Shown: positions 1 to 9,220, numbered from the stretch's first letter. The stretch: 64,000 bases of DNA from Ardenticatenaceae bacterium (GCA_020634455.1 JACKBQ010000001.1:1364001-1428000), one strand, 5' to 3'. Program-made: numbers and translations. The notes: generated from the sequence alone by a model not told the origin.

Positions 1-1440
1 ATAAGCAATTTCGCCAGCGGCGCGTTCGCTAAGCCAGTTCACCACCAGCTGCTGCGGATCGCCAATTGGGGCGTATTGCGTTCGCACCAGCCAGATGCCA
101 TCGTGCTGCTGCCAGATCGGGTCAAGGAAGTCGTTAGCCTGCTGCGGCGTCATCTGCCACGCGCCGGGGATGCCGTGCCAAAATTCGGCGTAATGGTGGG
201 CAAAGATGGGCCAGTCATTGTCGCTGTAAAGCACAACGGCGTCGTTGGGCTGCTGGTACGCTTCGATGGTGGCGGTGAGCGAGGGAAAGTCGTCGAACAA
301 GACGCGGCTGCTGTGGTAGTTGTTCAGCCCAAACAGGGCGGTATAGACGGCAATGCCAGCGCCCACAAAACCGAGGAGTCGGATACGGCCGTTGCTCAAC
401 ACCGCAATTCCCCACGCCAGCAGGGCCGCAAACGCCGCCAAAAAGATAATCAGGTAGCGCGGGGCCAGCGGGGGTGAGTAAAAAAAGGACGCTTTGGGCA
501 GCGAAACGATGTAGACGACAAGCGCAGGCAGCGACAGACCGACCAGCAGCAGGGCGAGTTTTTGTTGGATGAACGGCCGTTTGCGTGCCTGCCAACCAAT
601 CACCCCCAACCCCAGCAAAAAAACCAGCAGCACCGGCACGGTGAGCGAAGCGTAATGGTCTACATCCAGCGGGATACCCACGGTGAGAACCGTCCAGTAA
701 ATTTTGAGGAAGCTCCACGGCTCGACGGGGTTGGCTTGCGACCAGGTGGGAATGCGCCCGATGGCGAAGGCCAGCCAGGGGGCATACAGCAGCAGCACCA
801 TCGCCTGCGCCACCGACCATTGCCAAAAGTTGCGCCAGCGCTCTTTGGCTCGCGGCCAAACCAGGAACAGCCAGACGAGGTTAGCGGTGACCAACACCAT
901 CACGGCGAGGTACAAATTGTATAATCCCAGCACCATGAAGAGGATGTAGAGGAGCCAGTCGCGAGTACGGCCGTATTGCCACACGCCCACCGTCGCCCAC
1001 AGCGCCCACGCCCCCAGCAGCGCCGCCAGCGAATACATGCGCATCTCCTGTGACCAGCCAATGTCAAAGCGGGAAATGGTTATGAATAAGGCGGCGAGGA
1101 GTCCGGTGAAACGGCCGTTTAGCCGCTGGCCCAGCAAATAAGTCGCAGGAATGGTGAACAAACCAATGATGGCGGAGAGCAGCCGCAGACCAAACTCGCT
1201 GTCACCGCTGAGCAGCCGCCAAAAGTGGAGTAGCCAGAAGTAAAGTGGAGGATGCACATCGTTGGCGGTCCAGAGAGAGATGTCGGCCAGGGGTTGACGA
1301 GCGGCCCAGCTTGCCAGCCCTTCGTCCCACCAAACGCTTTTGTCCCCCAAAGCTACCACCCGCAGGCCAAAGCCCAGTAGCATTAGCCCCACCAGCAGCC
1401 CGCGGGTTCCCCTCTCTGAAAATCGTCGTTGCGCAAACAT
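1..1440 (-). CDS. GT39/PMT_2-like membrane glycosyltransferase (3' end beyond window)
   Basis: An open frame of 480 codons with no stop runs off the left edge, so the C-terminus is missing. The protein starts with a basic stretch and a first membrane helix, then WWDEGLASW (the acidic DE pair typical of the first external loop of GT39/GT83 enzymes) and HPPLYFWLLHFW, a hallmark of this family in Chloroflexota. Eight or more hydrophobic segments follow. The family moves sugars from polyprenyl-phosphate carriers onto proteins or lipids at the outer membrane face; the substrate cannot be read here. ATG at 1438-1440 is the first Met and directly precedes the first helix. The following gene upstream is the biotin carboxylase, 132 bases away, on the same strand. 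Confidence 0.8.
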   Translation of the reverse strand, partial: MFAQRRFSERGTRGLLVGLMLLGFGLRVVALGDKSVWWDEGLASWAARQPLADISLWTANDVHPPLYFWLLHFWRLLSGDSEFGLRLLSAIIGLFTIPATYLLGQRLNGRFTGLLAALFITISRFDIGWSQEMRMYSLAALLGAWALWATVGVWQYGRTRDWLLYILFMVLGLYNLYLAVMVLVTANLVWLFLVWPRAKERWRNFWQWSVAQAMVLLLYAPWLAFAIGRIPTWSQANPVEPWSFLKIYWTVLTVGIPLDVDHYASLTVPVLLVFLLGLGVIGWQARKRPFIQQKLALLLVGLSLPALVVYIVSLPKASFFYSPPLAPRYLIIFLAAFAALLAWGIAVLSNGRIRLLGFVGAGIAVYTALFGLNNYHSSRVLFDDFPSLTATIEAYQQPNDAVVLYSDNDWPIFAHHYAEFWHGIPGAWQMTPQQANDFLDPIWQQHDGIWLVRTQYAPIGDPQQLVVNWLSERAAGEIAY

Positions 1441-1487
1441 CGGGCGAATTAAACCTGAATTGGAAACGGCCGTCAATTTGGAGTTTA

Positions 1488-1558
1488 TGGGACGCAGATA
1501 AACGCGGACGAGCGCTGATTTATTTTTATCCGCGTTCATCCGCGCTCGTCCGCGTCCA
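1488..1558. repeat. Intergenic inverted repeat of the CGCGGACGAGCGC type
   Basis: Arms CGCGGACGAGCGC (1503-1515) and its exact complement (1542-1554) enclose a 26-base AT-rich loop. The wording (GACGCAGATAAACGCGGAC) resembles the ATCCGCAGATTT-type half elements seen at 4050-4075 and 20960-20980. It sits between the biotin carboxylase stop and the glycosyltransferase start and could end or attenuate transcripts. Confidence 0.65.
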
Positions 1559-1572
1559 ATTTTTGCGCTAGA

Positions 1573-3066
1573 TTAGCGCTTGACGTTACGCCAAACGGCC
1601 GTTTCCCCCCAAGGATCATACGCGGCCGATTCGGCTGCCTGAACCTTCTTCCCCCCACCCTGGAGCAGCTCAAAAACGGCCGCTCCCAGCCAGTCATCGT
1701 TGTCCAGCGGGGTGGGCTGCCAGTTGGGCAGATGGTCTTGCAAGTAGCTCGTGCTGGTGTGGCCACGGCGAAAAGTCGGCTCTTGCAGGATGGCCAGCAA
1801 GTACGGAATGTTGGTCGTGACCCCCAGCACCACCGTCTGCTGCAAGGCGCGGATCATTTTGACAATCGCTTCCTCGCGGCTGTGGCCCCAGGTGATCACT
1901 TTCGCCAGCATCGGATCGTAATAGGGCGAAACGGCCGTTCCCGACGCAATGCCATCATCCACGCGAATACCAGGGCCAGACGGCCGTTCGTACACTGCAA
2001 TCTCCCCAATCGAGGGCAAAAAGTTGTGCGCCGGGTCTTCGGCATAGACGCGGCATTCGATGGCGTGGCCGCGCTGCTGGAGATCGTCCTGCGTGAAAGG
2101 CAGCGCTTCGCCCGCGGCAATGCGGATTTGCCAGACGGCCAAATCCACCCCCGTCACCAACTCCGTGATGGGATGCTCCACCTGGAGTCGCGTGTTCATC
2201 TCCAAAAAGTAGAAGCCGCCTTTTTCGTCCACGATAAACTCCACCGTGCCCGCGCTGCTGTAACCGACCGCCTGAGCCAAGGAAACGGCCGCTTCCGCCA
2301 TGCGCTGCCGCAAACCGTCATCTTGAATCACCGGGGCGGGCGTCTCCTCGATAATTTTTTGGTGGCGACGCTGGACGCTGCATTCTCGCTCAAACAAGTG
2401 CAGCACGTTGCCATGCTGGTCGCCCAACACCTGAATTTCCACGTGGTGAATTTCGGTGAAATATTTTTCGACCAGCACATGATCGTCGCCAAAGGAGTTT
2501 TTGGCTTCGCCCCGCGCCGCCTGCACCGCGTCGGCAAATTCGTCGGCGGACCAGACGACGCGCATCCCTTTGCCACCGCCACCCGCGCTGGCTTTGATGA
2601 GAATGGGGAAGTCGATGTGAGCAACGGCCGTTTGCAATTCCGCCGCACTCAGCCCCGCCCCATCCACGCCGGGCACAATGGGCACGCCCGCCTGCTCGGC
2701 AATCTCGCGCGATTTGGCCTTGCTGCCCATCAACTCCATCGCCTCCGGGCTGGGGCCGATGAAGACAATCTCCCGCGCCGCGCACGCTACGGCAAAGGTG
2801 GGATTCTCGCTCAAAAAGCCGTAGCCGGGATGGATCGCCTCGGCACCGCACGCCTGGGCAATGTCCAAAATGGCGGATTGATTCAGGTAGGTGTCTGTAG
2901 CGCTGGTGCCCGGCAGATTGTACCGCTCGTCGGCCAGCCGTACCCAGGGGGCGTCCGCATCGGCATCGGAGTAGATGGCAACGGCCGTAATCCCCAGTTC
3001 ATGGCAAGCCAAAATCAGCCGCCGCGCAATTTCCCCTCGATTGGCAATCAACACTTTCCCAAACAT
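1573..3066 (-). CDS. accC: Biotin carboxylase subunit of an acyl-CoA carboxylase
   Basis: ATP-dependent carboxylation of biotin on a carrier protein, the first half-reaction of acetyl-, propionyl- or methylcrotonyl-CoA carboxylase. The 497-residue protein shows the N-terminal domain (KVLIANRGEIARR), the ATP-grasp glycine loop GGGGKGM at 162-168, and the catalytic EMNTRLQVEHP at 289-299. The C-terminal 50 residues contain no AMKM biotin attachment site, so the carrier must be a separate protein outside the window. A LiuC-like enoyl-CoA hydratase lies two genes upstream. That pairing is typical of leucine degradation, so a methylcrotonyl-CoA carboxylase alpha role is plausible, but no carboxyltransferase subunit is visible to settle it. 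ATG at 3066 gives the canonical family N-terminus. Confidence 0.92.
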   Translation of the reverse strand: MFGKVLIANRGEIARRLILACHELGITAVAIYSDADADAPWVRLADERYNLPGTSATDTYLNQSAILDIAQACGAEAIHPGYGFLSENPTFAVACAAREIVFIGPSPEAMELMGSKAKSREIAEQAGVPIVPGVDGAGLSAAELQTAVAHIDFPILIKASAGGGGKGMRVVWSADEFADAVQAARGEAKNSFGDDHVLVEKYFTEIHHVEIQVLGDQHGNVLHLFERECSVQRRHQKIIEETPAPVIQDDGLRQRMAEAAVSLAQAVGYSSAGTVEFIVDEKGGFYFLEMNTRLQVEHPITELVTGVDLAVWQIRIAAGEALPFTQDDLQQRGHAIECRVYAEDPAHNFLPSIGEIAVYERPSGPGIRVDDGIASGTAVSPYYDPMLAKVITWGHSREEAIVKMIRALQQTVVLGVTTNIPYLLAILQEPTFRRGHTSTSYLQDHLPNWQPTPLDNDDWLGAAVFELLQGGGKKVQAAESAAYDPWGETAVWRNVKR

Positions 3067-3236
3067 ATTTGTCCTTTGATTAAAAACAGAGAGCCCAGAG
3101 ATTTGGGAGAAAATCGTTCGCAGATGGAATCAATGTTAGTCCAGAAAAGTTGGCAGGCTTTGTGGGTAAATAGGTCCAATCGCTTACTTCCTGAGTTCTC
3201 TGTGCCCTCTTATGTCACAATTCATCTCGTCAAAAT

Positions 3237-4043
3237 TTATTTAGCCTGATTTTTCAACCAGTCAGTGGCAAAATCCACGGCTGTTTTCTGGTGGAACAAC
3301 CGGCACTCTGCCAAACCCACCTTGCCAATTTGCACGGGGTGCACCTGCTCAAACTCAGCGCCAATTTGGGGAAAGCTGTCGTCGTCGTAATCCAAACTGT
3401 CGAACCATTGCCAAACGCGACGGCCGTTTTGCCAGATGGGCGACCCTTGCCGAATCATTTCCCCCACGCCAGCGCGCCCCTCTGACAGATGAAACGAGCT
3501 GTTATTGCCGTAGCTCACGCCAAGCAGCAGCACATAGCCATCCAGCTCATAAATTCGGGCCAAAGGCGAGCCTTCGCCCAAGCCATTCTCCAGCTGATGA
3601 TCGGCGGTGATGGCGGCAGCGTGGTGCCCCCACGCCGCAAACGAATCCTGCGGGTGGTTGCTACGAAACACACCTGGCCAGGTGCGGAACAGCTCCGGGA
3701 CGGCCCCCATCATCCGGGTTGGCGTCAACAACGGGTCGAAAGCGGGCATGGAATCGCGGATGATTTGGTGCCATTCCTCCGGTGCAGGCGGATGCTGCCA
3801 GGGGGCCGGATCGGAATAATCTGTGCTAAACGTGGGCATGACCAAGGTGCCCGCCCCCGTGAGCGCCTCTTGCAGCGCCTGAATCACAGCCACTGCGCCA
3901 CCCGGCACGTACCCTATTTTGCTCATGCTGGAATGCACCAGCACGGTCATGCCCGGCTGCACGCCCAAAGCTCGCAAATGTTCCACCAGGATGTCTTTGG
4001 TGAAGGGATGGGGGGAATTTTGGATAACGGCCGTTTCTGTCAT
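3237..4043 (-). CDS. AAC(3)-family N-acetyltransferase
   Basis: The 268-residue protein matches the aminoglycoside 3-N-acetyltransferase fold (Antibiotic_NAT family). It has an N-terminal LRALGVQPGMTVLVHSSMSK, then GTLVMPTFSTDYSDP, a central RSNHPQDSFAAWG with the conserved His, and ENGLGEGSPLARIYELDG, which fits the acetyl-CoA/substrate region. Family members acetylate an amino group using acetyl-CoA. Many chromosomal relatives have no shown role in resistance, and the context of CoA-thioester enzymes gives no hint of antibiotics, so no resistance is claimed. It is 59 bases from the enoyl-CoA hydratase and on the same strand. The ATG at 4043 carries a copy of the ACGGCCGT palindrome in its third to sixth codons. 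Confidence 0.85.
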   Translation of the reverse strand: MTETAVIQNSPHPFTKDILVEHLRALGVQPGMTVLVHSSMSKIGYVPGGAVAVIQALQEALTGAGTLVMPTFSTDYSDPAPWQHPPAPEEWHQIIRDSMPAFDPLLTPTRMMGAVPELFRTWPGVFRSNHPQDSFAAWGHHAAAITADHQLENGLGEGSPLARIYELDGYVLLLGVSYGNNSSFHLSEGRAGVGEMIRQGSPIWQNGRRVWQWFDSLDYDDDSFPQIGAEFEQVHPVQIGKVGLAECRLFHQKTAVDFATDWLKNQAK

Positions 4044-4102
4044 AGTTCACCTTTTTATCCGCAGATTTCGCAGATTACACAGATTTTGGCTGCCCACGGA
4101 AA

Positions 4103-4885
4103 TCACTCCGCCTGCCACCAAGGTTTGCGCTTTTCTAGAAATGAACTCATCCCTTCGCGCCCTTCGTCGCTGTCGCGCAATTTGGCGATGAGTTCAGACG
4201 TGTAGCCGCGCATCGCCGCCTTTGGCTGGTACGCCACCTGGCGAATCAACTCCTTGGCGGCGGCCTGCGCGCCGGGGGCGGCTTGCAGCAGTTGATCGAT
4301 GCGTTCGGCAACGGCCGTATCCAGCCCATCTTCCGCCACCACATGATTCACCAGCCCAATTTGCTGCGCTTTGGCCGCGCTAAATCGCTCGCCGGTCAGG
4401 AACAGCTCCCGCGCCTCGTTGGGGCCAATCTTGCCCAGCACAAACGGCGAAATGACGGCAGGCACAATGCCCAGCCGCGCTTCGCTAAAGCCAAACTGCG
4501 CCCGGTCCACCGCCACCACGATGTCGCAACAGCTCACCAACCCCACACCGCCGCCAATCGCCGCCCCGTTAATGCGGCCAATCACCGGGCGCGGACACTG
4601 CTCCACCATCAGCATCAGGTCAAAAATCGCTTCGCCATCCTGTACATTTTCGGCGAAGGTGTAGTCGGCGGCGGCCCGCATGAAGCTCAAATCGGCCCCG
4701 GCGCAGAAGGAACGGCCGTTGCCCGTCAGCACCACCACGCGCACATCATCATTTTGGGGGATTGTTTGGAACACGGCCGTTAACTCCGCAATCATCCCCG
4801 GCGTCAGCGCATTGTGCACCTCCGGCCGATTCAACGACACCGTCAACACCGCCCCATCCTGCTCAACCAAAACTTCACGATTCAC
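4103..4885 (-). CDS. Enoyl-CoA hydratase/isomerase, LiuC-like
   Basis: Crotonase-fold protein of 260 residues, the normal family length. The oxyanion-hole segments are RSFCAGADLSFM (about 59-70) and AAIGGGVGLVSCCDIVVA (about 108-125). The SEARLGIVPAVISPFVL segment carries the catalytic Glu region and closely resembles methylglutaconyl-CoA hydratases of leucine degradation. The C-terminal EGREGMSSFLEKRKPWW is the usual crotonase tail. The likely reaction is hydration of a 2-enoyl-CoA. Its neighbour biotin carboxylase (accC) supports a branched-chain acyl-CoA pathway, which is inference. Confidence 0.9.
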   Translation of the reverse strand: MNREVLVEQDGAVLTVSLNRPEVHNALTPGMIAELTAVFQTIPQNDDVRVVVLTGNGRSFCAGADLSFMRAAADYTFAENVQDGEAIFDLMLMVEQCPRPVIGRINGAAIGGGVGLVSCCDIVVAVDRAQFGFSEARLGIVPAVISPFVLGKIGPNEARELFLTGERFSAAKAQQIGLVNHVVAEDGLDTAVAERIDQLLQAAPGAQAAAKELIRQVAYQPKAAMRGYTSELIAKLRDSDEGREGMSSFLEKRKPWWQAE

Positions 4886-4908
4886 AATTCACCACTCACT
4901 ATTCATTA

Positions 4909-5700
4909 TTACCAAACGGTTTTCATCGCCCCGCCATCTACAATCAACGTCTCCCCGGTGATGTAGCTGGCCGCGTCCGACAGCAAAAACGCCCCCGCCC
5001 GGCCAAACTCCTCAATCGAACCGTAGCGCCCCCAGGGAATTTGCGCTTCCTGCATGGCCCGCTGCTCCGCCACGCTGCGTCCGGCATTTTTGGCCCCGAT
5101 GGCATCCAGCGATTTCAATCGGTCAGTAAAAATTCGGCCCGGAACCAAATTGTTCACCCGAATTTGCTCCGGAGCCAGCTCCCTCGACAAGCTCTTGAGC
5201 AAGCTCACCACGCCGGAGCGCATCACGTTGGACAATAGCAAAATATCAATCGGCTCTTTTACAGAGGAAGAGGTTACAGCCAAAATCGAGCCGCCGCCTT
5301 GCGCCCGCAGGTAGGGCAGCACGGCCCGAATCATGCGCACGCTGCTCATCATCGTCAGCTCAAACGCCGCTTGCCAATCGTCATCGCTAAAATGGTCGAA
5401 ACCCCCGGCTGGCGGGCCGCCCGCATTCACCACCAGGCCATCCACGCGACCAAATTTTGCCACCGTCGCCTCTACCCAGTTCGTAATGGAGACCGGATCG
5501 CGGGCGTCCAGGACGGTTCCCAGCGTGTCGGCACCCGTCTCGCGGTGTAGGGCCTCCGCCGCTGCCAAAATGTCCGCCTCGGTGCGGCTACCAATCGAGA
5601 CGCGCCCGCCTTCCTGTGCCACCGCCTGGGCGATGCCGTAGCCCAGCCCCTTGCTGGCCGCCGCCACCATGATCACTTTGTTTTTCAGTCCAAGGTCCAT
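4909..5700 (-). CDS. SDR-family protein lacking the catalytic Tyr-x-x-x-Lys
   Basis: Rossmann-fold short-chain dehydrogenase of 263 residues. The cofactor loop is MVAAASKGLGYGIA, followed by a conserved Asp-Ala (VLDARD), the NAGGPPAGG signature, and a C-terminal YITGETLIVDGG that is standard for SDRs. After VTSSSVKEP, where classical enzymes carry YxxxK, the sequence reads IDILLLSNVMRSG with neither Tyr nor Lys in register. The same LSN..R form is known in a subgroup of FabG-like SDRs, so it is probably a genuine subfamily and not a decayed gene. Substrate unknown. The upstream end lies one base from the metallo-hydrolase stop, so the two are co-transcribed. Confidence 0.85.
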   Translation of the reverse strand: MDLGLKNKVIMVAAASKGLGYGIAQAVAQEGGRVSIGSRTEADILAAAEALHRETGADTLGTVLDARDPVSITNWVEATVAKFGRVDGLVVNAGGPPAGGFDHFSDDDWQAAFELTMMSSVRMIRAVLPYLRAQGGGSILAVTSSSVKEPIDILLLSNVMRSGVVSLLKSLSRELAPEQIRVNNLVPGRIFTDRLKSLDAIGAKNAGRSVAEQRAMQEAQIPWGRYGSIEEFGRAGAFLLSDAASYITGETLIVDGGAMKTVW

Positions 5701-5701
5701 A

Positions 5702-6457
5702 TCAACTCCTGATTTCTACAATTTCGCCATCGGCGGGAATGCGCAGTTGGTGGTTTGAAATGCCCTGCGCCGTTGCTGCTACCCGCAAACTGGCGCGGGT
5801 CACGGTGCCATGATCCAGCGATTCCAGATGAACGGCTATCACAACAGCATTGGGCGCTGCCTGGCAAACGGCCGTTGTCTGCCCGGCATCCATCACAATC
5901 GGCAAACTATCGCCAAACTTCGCCCCGCTGGAGTGGGTCACAATCACGTGCGGCTGGGTTTGGGCGACGATCTCAGCCACGGGTTCGTACCAGACGGTGT
6001 CTCCCATCCAGTACACTTTTGGCTCTCCAGGCGCTTCCCAGATAAAGCCAGAAACGTGGCCCATCCGCACCGCCAGTTCATCGTAACCATGCCGCCCCGG
6101 CGTGCGAGTGAAGGTGATGCCTTGCCAGGTGTGTTGGGTGGAAACGGCCGTTACGTCCACAAACCCCTTCTCGCGAATCGTCGCCTCATCCCCCGGCTGG
6201 CACAAAATCGGGATAGTTTTGGGCAGCAGGTTGATCGCCGCCTCGTCAAAATGGTCTGGATGCAGGTGCGATACCAGCACCATTTCCGCACCGTCAATCA
6301 CCGCTTCCGGCGACATCGGCAGCTCTACAATCGGGTTTTGCGAAATCCCGGCAAAAGAGCGAATCGTTTCTTTGGCGGCCAAAAAGGGGTCTACGAGAAA
6401 TAAACGGCCGTTAAACCTCACCCTCAGCGTTGCATTCCGAATCAGCTGTATTTTCAT
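5702..6457 (-). CDS. UlaG-like metallo-beta-lactamase-fold hydrolase
   Basis: The 251-residue protein has the MBL-fold metal motif SHLHPDHFDE (about 84-93), a further His in TPGRHGYDEL, Asp in YWMGDTVWYEP and a late His in IAVHLESLDHG. The short N-terminus (MKIQLIRNATLRVRFNGRLFLVDPF) is typical of the UlaG/YcbJ-like branch with hydrolases acting on cyclic esters or lactones. The actual substrate is not deducible. Gene order and one-base spacing to the SDR gene downstream show an operon. Upstream lies a strong hairpin repeat that separates it from the formate dehydrogenase cluster. Confidence 0.85.
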   Translation of the reverse strand: MKIQLIRNATLRVRFNGRLFLVDPFLAAKETIRSFAGISQNPIVELPMSPEAVIDGAEMVLVSHLHPDHFDEAAINLLPKTIPILCQPGDEATIREKGFVDVTAVSTQHTWQGITFTRTPGRHGYDELAVRMGHVSGFIWEAPGEPKVYWMGDTVWYEPVAEIVAQTQPHVIVTHSSGAKFGDSLPIVMDAGQTTAVCQAAPNAVVIAVHLESLDHGTVTRASLRVAATAQGISNHQLRIPADGEIVEIRS

Positions 6458-6471
6458 GTGCGTTATTTTTT

Positions 6472-6530
6472 GCCACAGAGGGCACAGAGGAAAAAGAGGA
6501 AATCTCTAAAACCTCTGTGTTCTCTGTGGC
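6472..6530. repeat. CACAGAG-family inverted repeat (complete copy)
   Basis: GCCACAGAGGGCACAGAGG (6472-6490) pairs with CCTCTGTGTTCTCTGTGGC (6512-6530). Other copies are at 24794-24861 and 28285-28343, with half copies near 3083-3210 and 33792. It lies just past the last gene of the formate dehydrogenase cluster and can fold into a terminator-like stem, although no T-run follows. Confidence 0.75.
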
Positions 6531-6536
6531 CAATTC

Positions 6537-8708
6537 CTAATGAATTTGCACCGGGTCCTTGATGGCACCCCGGTCAAACAATGGTTTTTCGTAGCCTGCG
6601 TCCCAGCCTTCGGGGGCGGTGGTGGGGTGGATGTTTACGGCCGTATTCTTGTAATCCGGTATCTTCGCCCGCTCGTCCACCCGATCCAGCGTCAGCAAAT
6701 TGGCCGCCGCCTCGGCAAAATGGAAGGGAATGAAAATCGTGTTCACGGGCGACCGTTCTGTCACCAGCAGCCGCGTTTTGATTGCCCCGCGCCGCGAACT
6801 GACCTCAACCCAATCTCCAGTCTCCAGTCCCAGCTTTTCCGCATCTTCAGGATGCATCTCACAGACAGCCTCCGGGAACACTTCCTCCAGCCGCGAATTG
6901 CCCGTCATCGTGCTGCCATGCCAATGGTACAGTACCCGTCCCGTGCTCAGGTTAAACGGATAGTCCGCATCCGGCTGTTCAGAATTCGTACCAAAGGTTA
7001 CTTCCCAGAACTTGCCCCGTCCGCGCGGAAACTCCTCCGCAAACAGGTACGGCGTACCCGGATGGTCCAGCGAGGGACACGGCCAATGCACGCCGCCTTC
7101 CCGCGCTAACCGTTCGTAGGTGATGCCGCCAAAATCAGGCGTCAACGCCCGCATCTCTTCCCAGATCGCGCCCGCGTCGGCAAAATCAAACCCGGCAGCC
7201 AGCTTGAGCCCCAACCGCTGCTCTACCCGTCGGCCCAAATCGCACAAAATCTCCCAATCTGGCCGCGATTGGCCCACGGGCGGCACCGCCTGCCTCACCC
7301 GCTGCACGCGGCGGTCGCTGTTGGTAAAGGTGCCATCCTTTTCGGCAAAGCTGGTGGCGGGCAAAATTACGTCCGCCATCTCGCCCGTCTCGTTGATGAA
7401 AATGTCCTGGCAAACCATGAAGTCCAGCTGCTCCAGCGCGTGGCGCGTGTGGTTCTGATTTGGCTCACTGATCATCGGGTTTTCGCCCACCACAAACATG
7501 GCGCGAATATCGCCATGCGCCGCACCCGTGACCATTTCCGTGGCCGTTAGCCCTGGTTCGCCATTTAGCTCACGCCCCCAAAACTGCTCAAATTTCGCCT
7601 TGATCGCCGCATCGTTCACGGGTTGGTACGCTGTGTAGACGTTGGGCAAGCCGCCGCTGTCGGAGCAGCCCTGCACGTTGTTCTGGCCGCGCAGCGGATT
7701 CAGGCCCGTGCCCGCCTTGCCCACATGGCCGCACATCAGCGCCAGGTTCACCAGCGAGAGCGTGTTGTCGGTACCGTGCGTGCTCTGGCTGATGCCCATG
7801 CCCCAATAAATCGCGCCGCGTTCGGCGCTGGCGTACAGTCGCGCCGCCGCCCGAATGTCGTCGGCGGGCACACCGCTGATTTGCTCCGCCCACTCTGGCG
7901 TACATTCCTCCAGCGATTCCAGGTAGTCGTTGAACCCTTCGGTGCGCTGGGCGATAAACTCCTCGTCGTACAGCGTTTCCTTGACAACGACGTGAGCCAT
8001 CGCCTGGAAAACGGCCACGTCGGTGCCCGGATTTTGGCGCAACCAGAGGGTGGCAAAATCGGTCATCTCAATGCGCCGGGGATCAATGGAAATGAGCTTG
8101 GCCCCATTTTTGCGCACCGCCCGCTTGAGGAAGTTGGAGATGACCGGATGTGTTTCGGTCGTGTTGGAGCCGGTCACGATGAACACGTCCAGGTTCTCCA
8201 TCTCGGCGATGGAGTTGGACATGGCGCTGGAGCCAATCGAAAGCTGCAAGCCGGTGACCGAACCGGCGTGGCACAGCCGGGCGCAATGGTCCACGTTGTT
8301 GGTGCCAATGAGGGCGCGCATAAACTTTTGGAAGATGTAGGTGTCTTCGTTGGTGGCTTTGGCGCTCGCGTAGCTGGCAACGGCATCGCCGCCGCTTTCT
8401 TGCGTAATACGCACCAGGTTGTCGGCCACGTAGTCGAGCGCTTCATCCCAGGTGGCTTCACGCCATTGCGGCGGAGCGCTTCGCCCTTCTTCGCGGTTGG
8501 TGCGGATCAGCGGCGTCTTCACCCGCCGGGGATGCTTGACATAATCCGTCCCAAAGCGCCCCTTGACGCACAACATGCCGTAGTTAGGCGCGGCGTCAAA
8601 CGGCGCTTCAACAGCGTAGATGTAATCATCTTTCACCTGCAAATTGAGTTGGCAGCCCACGCCGCAGTACGGGCAGGTTGTGCGGACTGTTTTATCGGGT
8701 GTAATCAT
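6537..8708 (-). CDS. Molybdopterin formate dehydrogenase-type alpha subunit, Cys form
   Basis: Molybdenum/tungsten-bis-MGD oxidoreductase of the FdhF type, 723 residues. It starts with a [4Fe-4S] motif (CPYCGVGCQ about 12-20, CVKGRFG later). The active-site segment HCARLCHAGSVTG has Cys where some formate dehydrogenases have selenocysteine, followed by the conserved His. GENPMISEPN, SFAEKDGTFTNSDRRVQ and the C-terminal molybdopterin-binding domain with STGRVLYHWHGSTMTG are standard. Start chosen at ATG 8706-8708: GGAGGTGTTCCA lies directly upstream and the protein then begins at the cluster domain; 70 more upstream codons are open but unlike the family. It probably oxidises formate (or a related small substrate) and passes electrons to the diaphorase subunits encoded upstream. 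Confidence 0.9.
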   Translation of the reverse strand: MITPDKTVRTTCPYCGVGCQLNLQVKDDYIYAVEAPFDAAPNYGMLCVKGRFGTDYVKHPRRVKTPLIRTNREEGRSAPPQWREATWDEALDYVADNLVRITQESGGDAVASYASAKATNEDTYIFQKFMRALIGTNNVDHCARLCHAGSVTGLQLSIGSSAMSNSIAEMENLDVFIVTGSNTTETHPVISNFLKRAVRKNGAKLISIDPRRIEMTDFATLWLRQNPGTDVAVFQAMAHVVVKETLYDEEFIAQRTEGFNDYLESLEECTPEWAEQISGVPADDIRAAARLYASAERGAIYWGMGISQSTHGTDNTLSLVNLALMCGHVGKAGTGLNPLRGQNNVQGCSDSGGLPNVYTAYQPVNDAAIKAKFEQFWGRELNGEPGLTATEMVTGAAHGDIRAMFVVGENPMISEPNQNHTRHALEQLDFMVCQDIFINETGEMADVILPATSFAEKDGTFTNSDRRVQRVRQAVPPVGQSRPDWEILCDLGRRVEQRLGLKLAAGFDFADAGAIWEEMRALTPDFGGITYERLAREGGVHWPCPSLDHPGTPYLFAEEFPRGRGKFWEVTFGTNSEQPDADYPFNLSTGRVLYHWHGSTMTGNSRLEEVFPEAVCEMHPEDAEKLGLETGDWVEVSSRRGAIKTRLLVTERSPVNTIFIPFHFAEAAANLLTLDRVDERAKIPDYKNTAVNIHPTTAPEGWDAGYEKPLFDRGAIKDPVQIH

Positions 8709-8758
8709 TGGAACACCTCCATGATTGGCAAAAAAATTAGTTCTACTAAATACACTTT

Positions 8759-9175
8759 CTAGCTTCTGGTCATCAGAAATAACACAACAAAATATAAACC
8801 AATTGAAAAAGCGGCAAATCCCGCAACGGCAAAAATGGGTGAAAGCAGCCGACTCAACCAAAGCGCATACCGATCGGAAACCATTAAAAATCGGCGCTTC
8901 CTCTCTTTCCCAAACCACATCGAGGATTGCAGCGCCATGTATTCATCAGCGGTTCGGGTCCAGGAAACGACTGAATAGGAAATACCGGCGATCAGAAACA
9001 CAAACCCAACAAAAGTGATGAAAAGTTGTTCGACAATTGGCTGAAATAACCACCCGCTCCCTGACGAGTTTGACGAGGGGCGAAGCGCTAAATCGGATAT
9101 CATGAAGGCAACAAAAAGTACGATGTAAAATGCAGAAATTCTGTATATGATTTTCTTGAATGTTTTGTCACTCAT
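8759..9175 (-). CDS. Small membrane protein of unknown function
   Basis: A 138-residue protein not recognised from any family. It shows an N-terminal helix (about 10-28), a second (about 48-68) and a third at the C-terminus (about 112-135), with a basic stretch FGKERKRRF between. It has lower GC than its neighbours and lacks the ACGGCCGT palindrome. It lies between two genes of the formate dehydrogenase cluster on the same strand, 50 bases before the Cys-type alpha subunit, so it may be co-transcribed. A role in that complex is not supported by any motif. Confidence 0.6.
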   Translation of the reverse strand: MSDKTFKKIIYRISAFYIVLFVAFMISDLALRPSSNSSGSGWLFQPIVEQLFITFVGFVFLIAGISYSVVSWTRTADEYMALQSSMWFGKERKRRFLMVSDRYALWLSRLLSPIFAVAGFAAFSIGLYFVVLFLMTRS

Positions 9176-9220
9176 GATTTTGCATTCGTTACGGCCGTTT
9201 CCAGGGCAAAACTTCCAGCG

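Noticed and set aside
1732..3249. Long open frame opposite the biotin carboxylase gene
   Set aside because: Composition-driven antisense frame over a gene with full active-site motifs; no domain and no ribosome binding site.
8709..8918. 70-codon N-terminal extension of the Cys formate dehydrogenase
   Set aside because: The extension is unlike the family; a GGAGG site stands directly before the internal ATG at 8708, and the extension overlaps the small membrane-protein gene in another frame.
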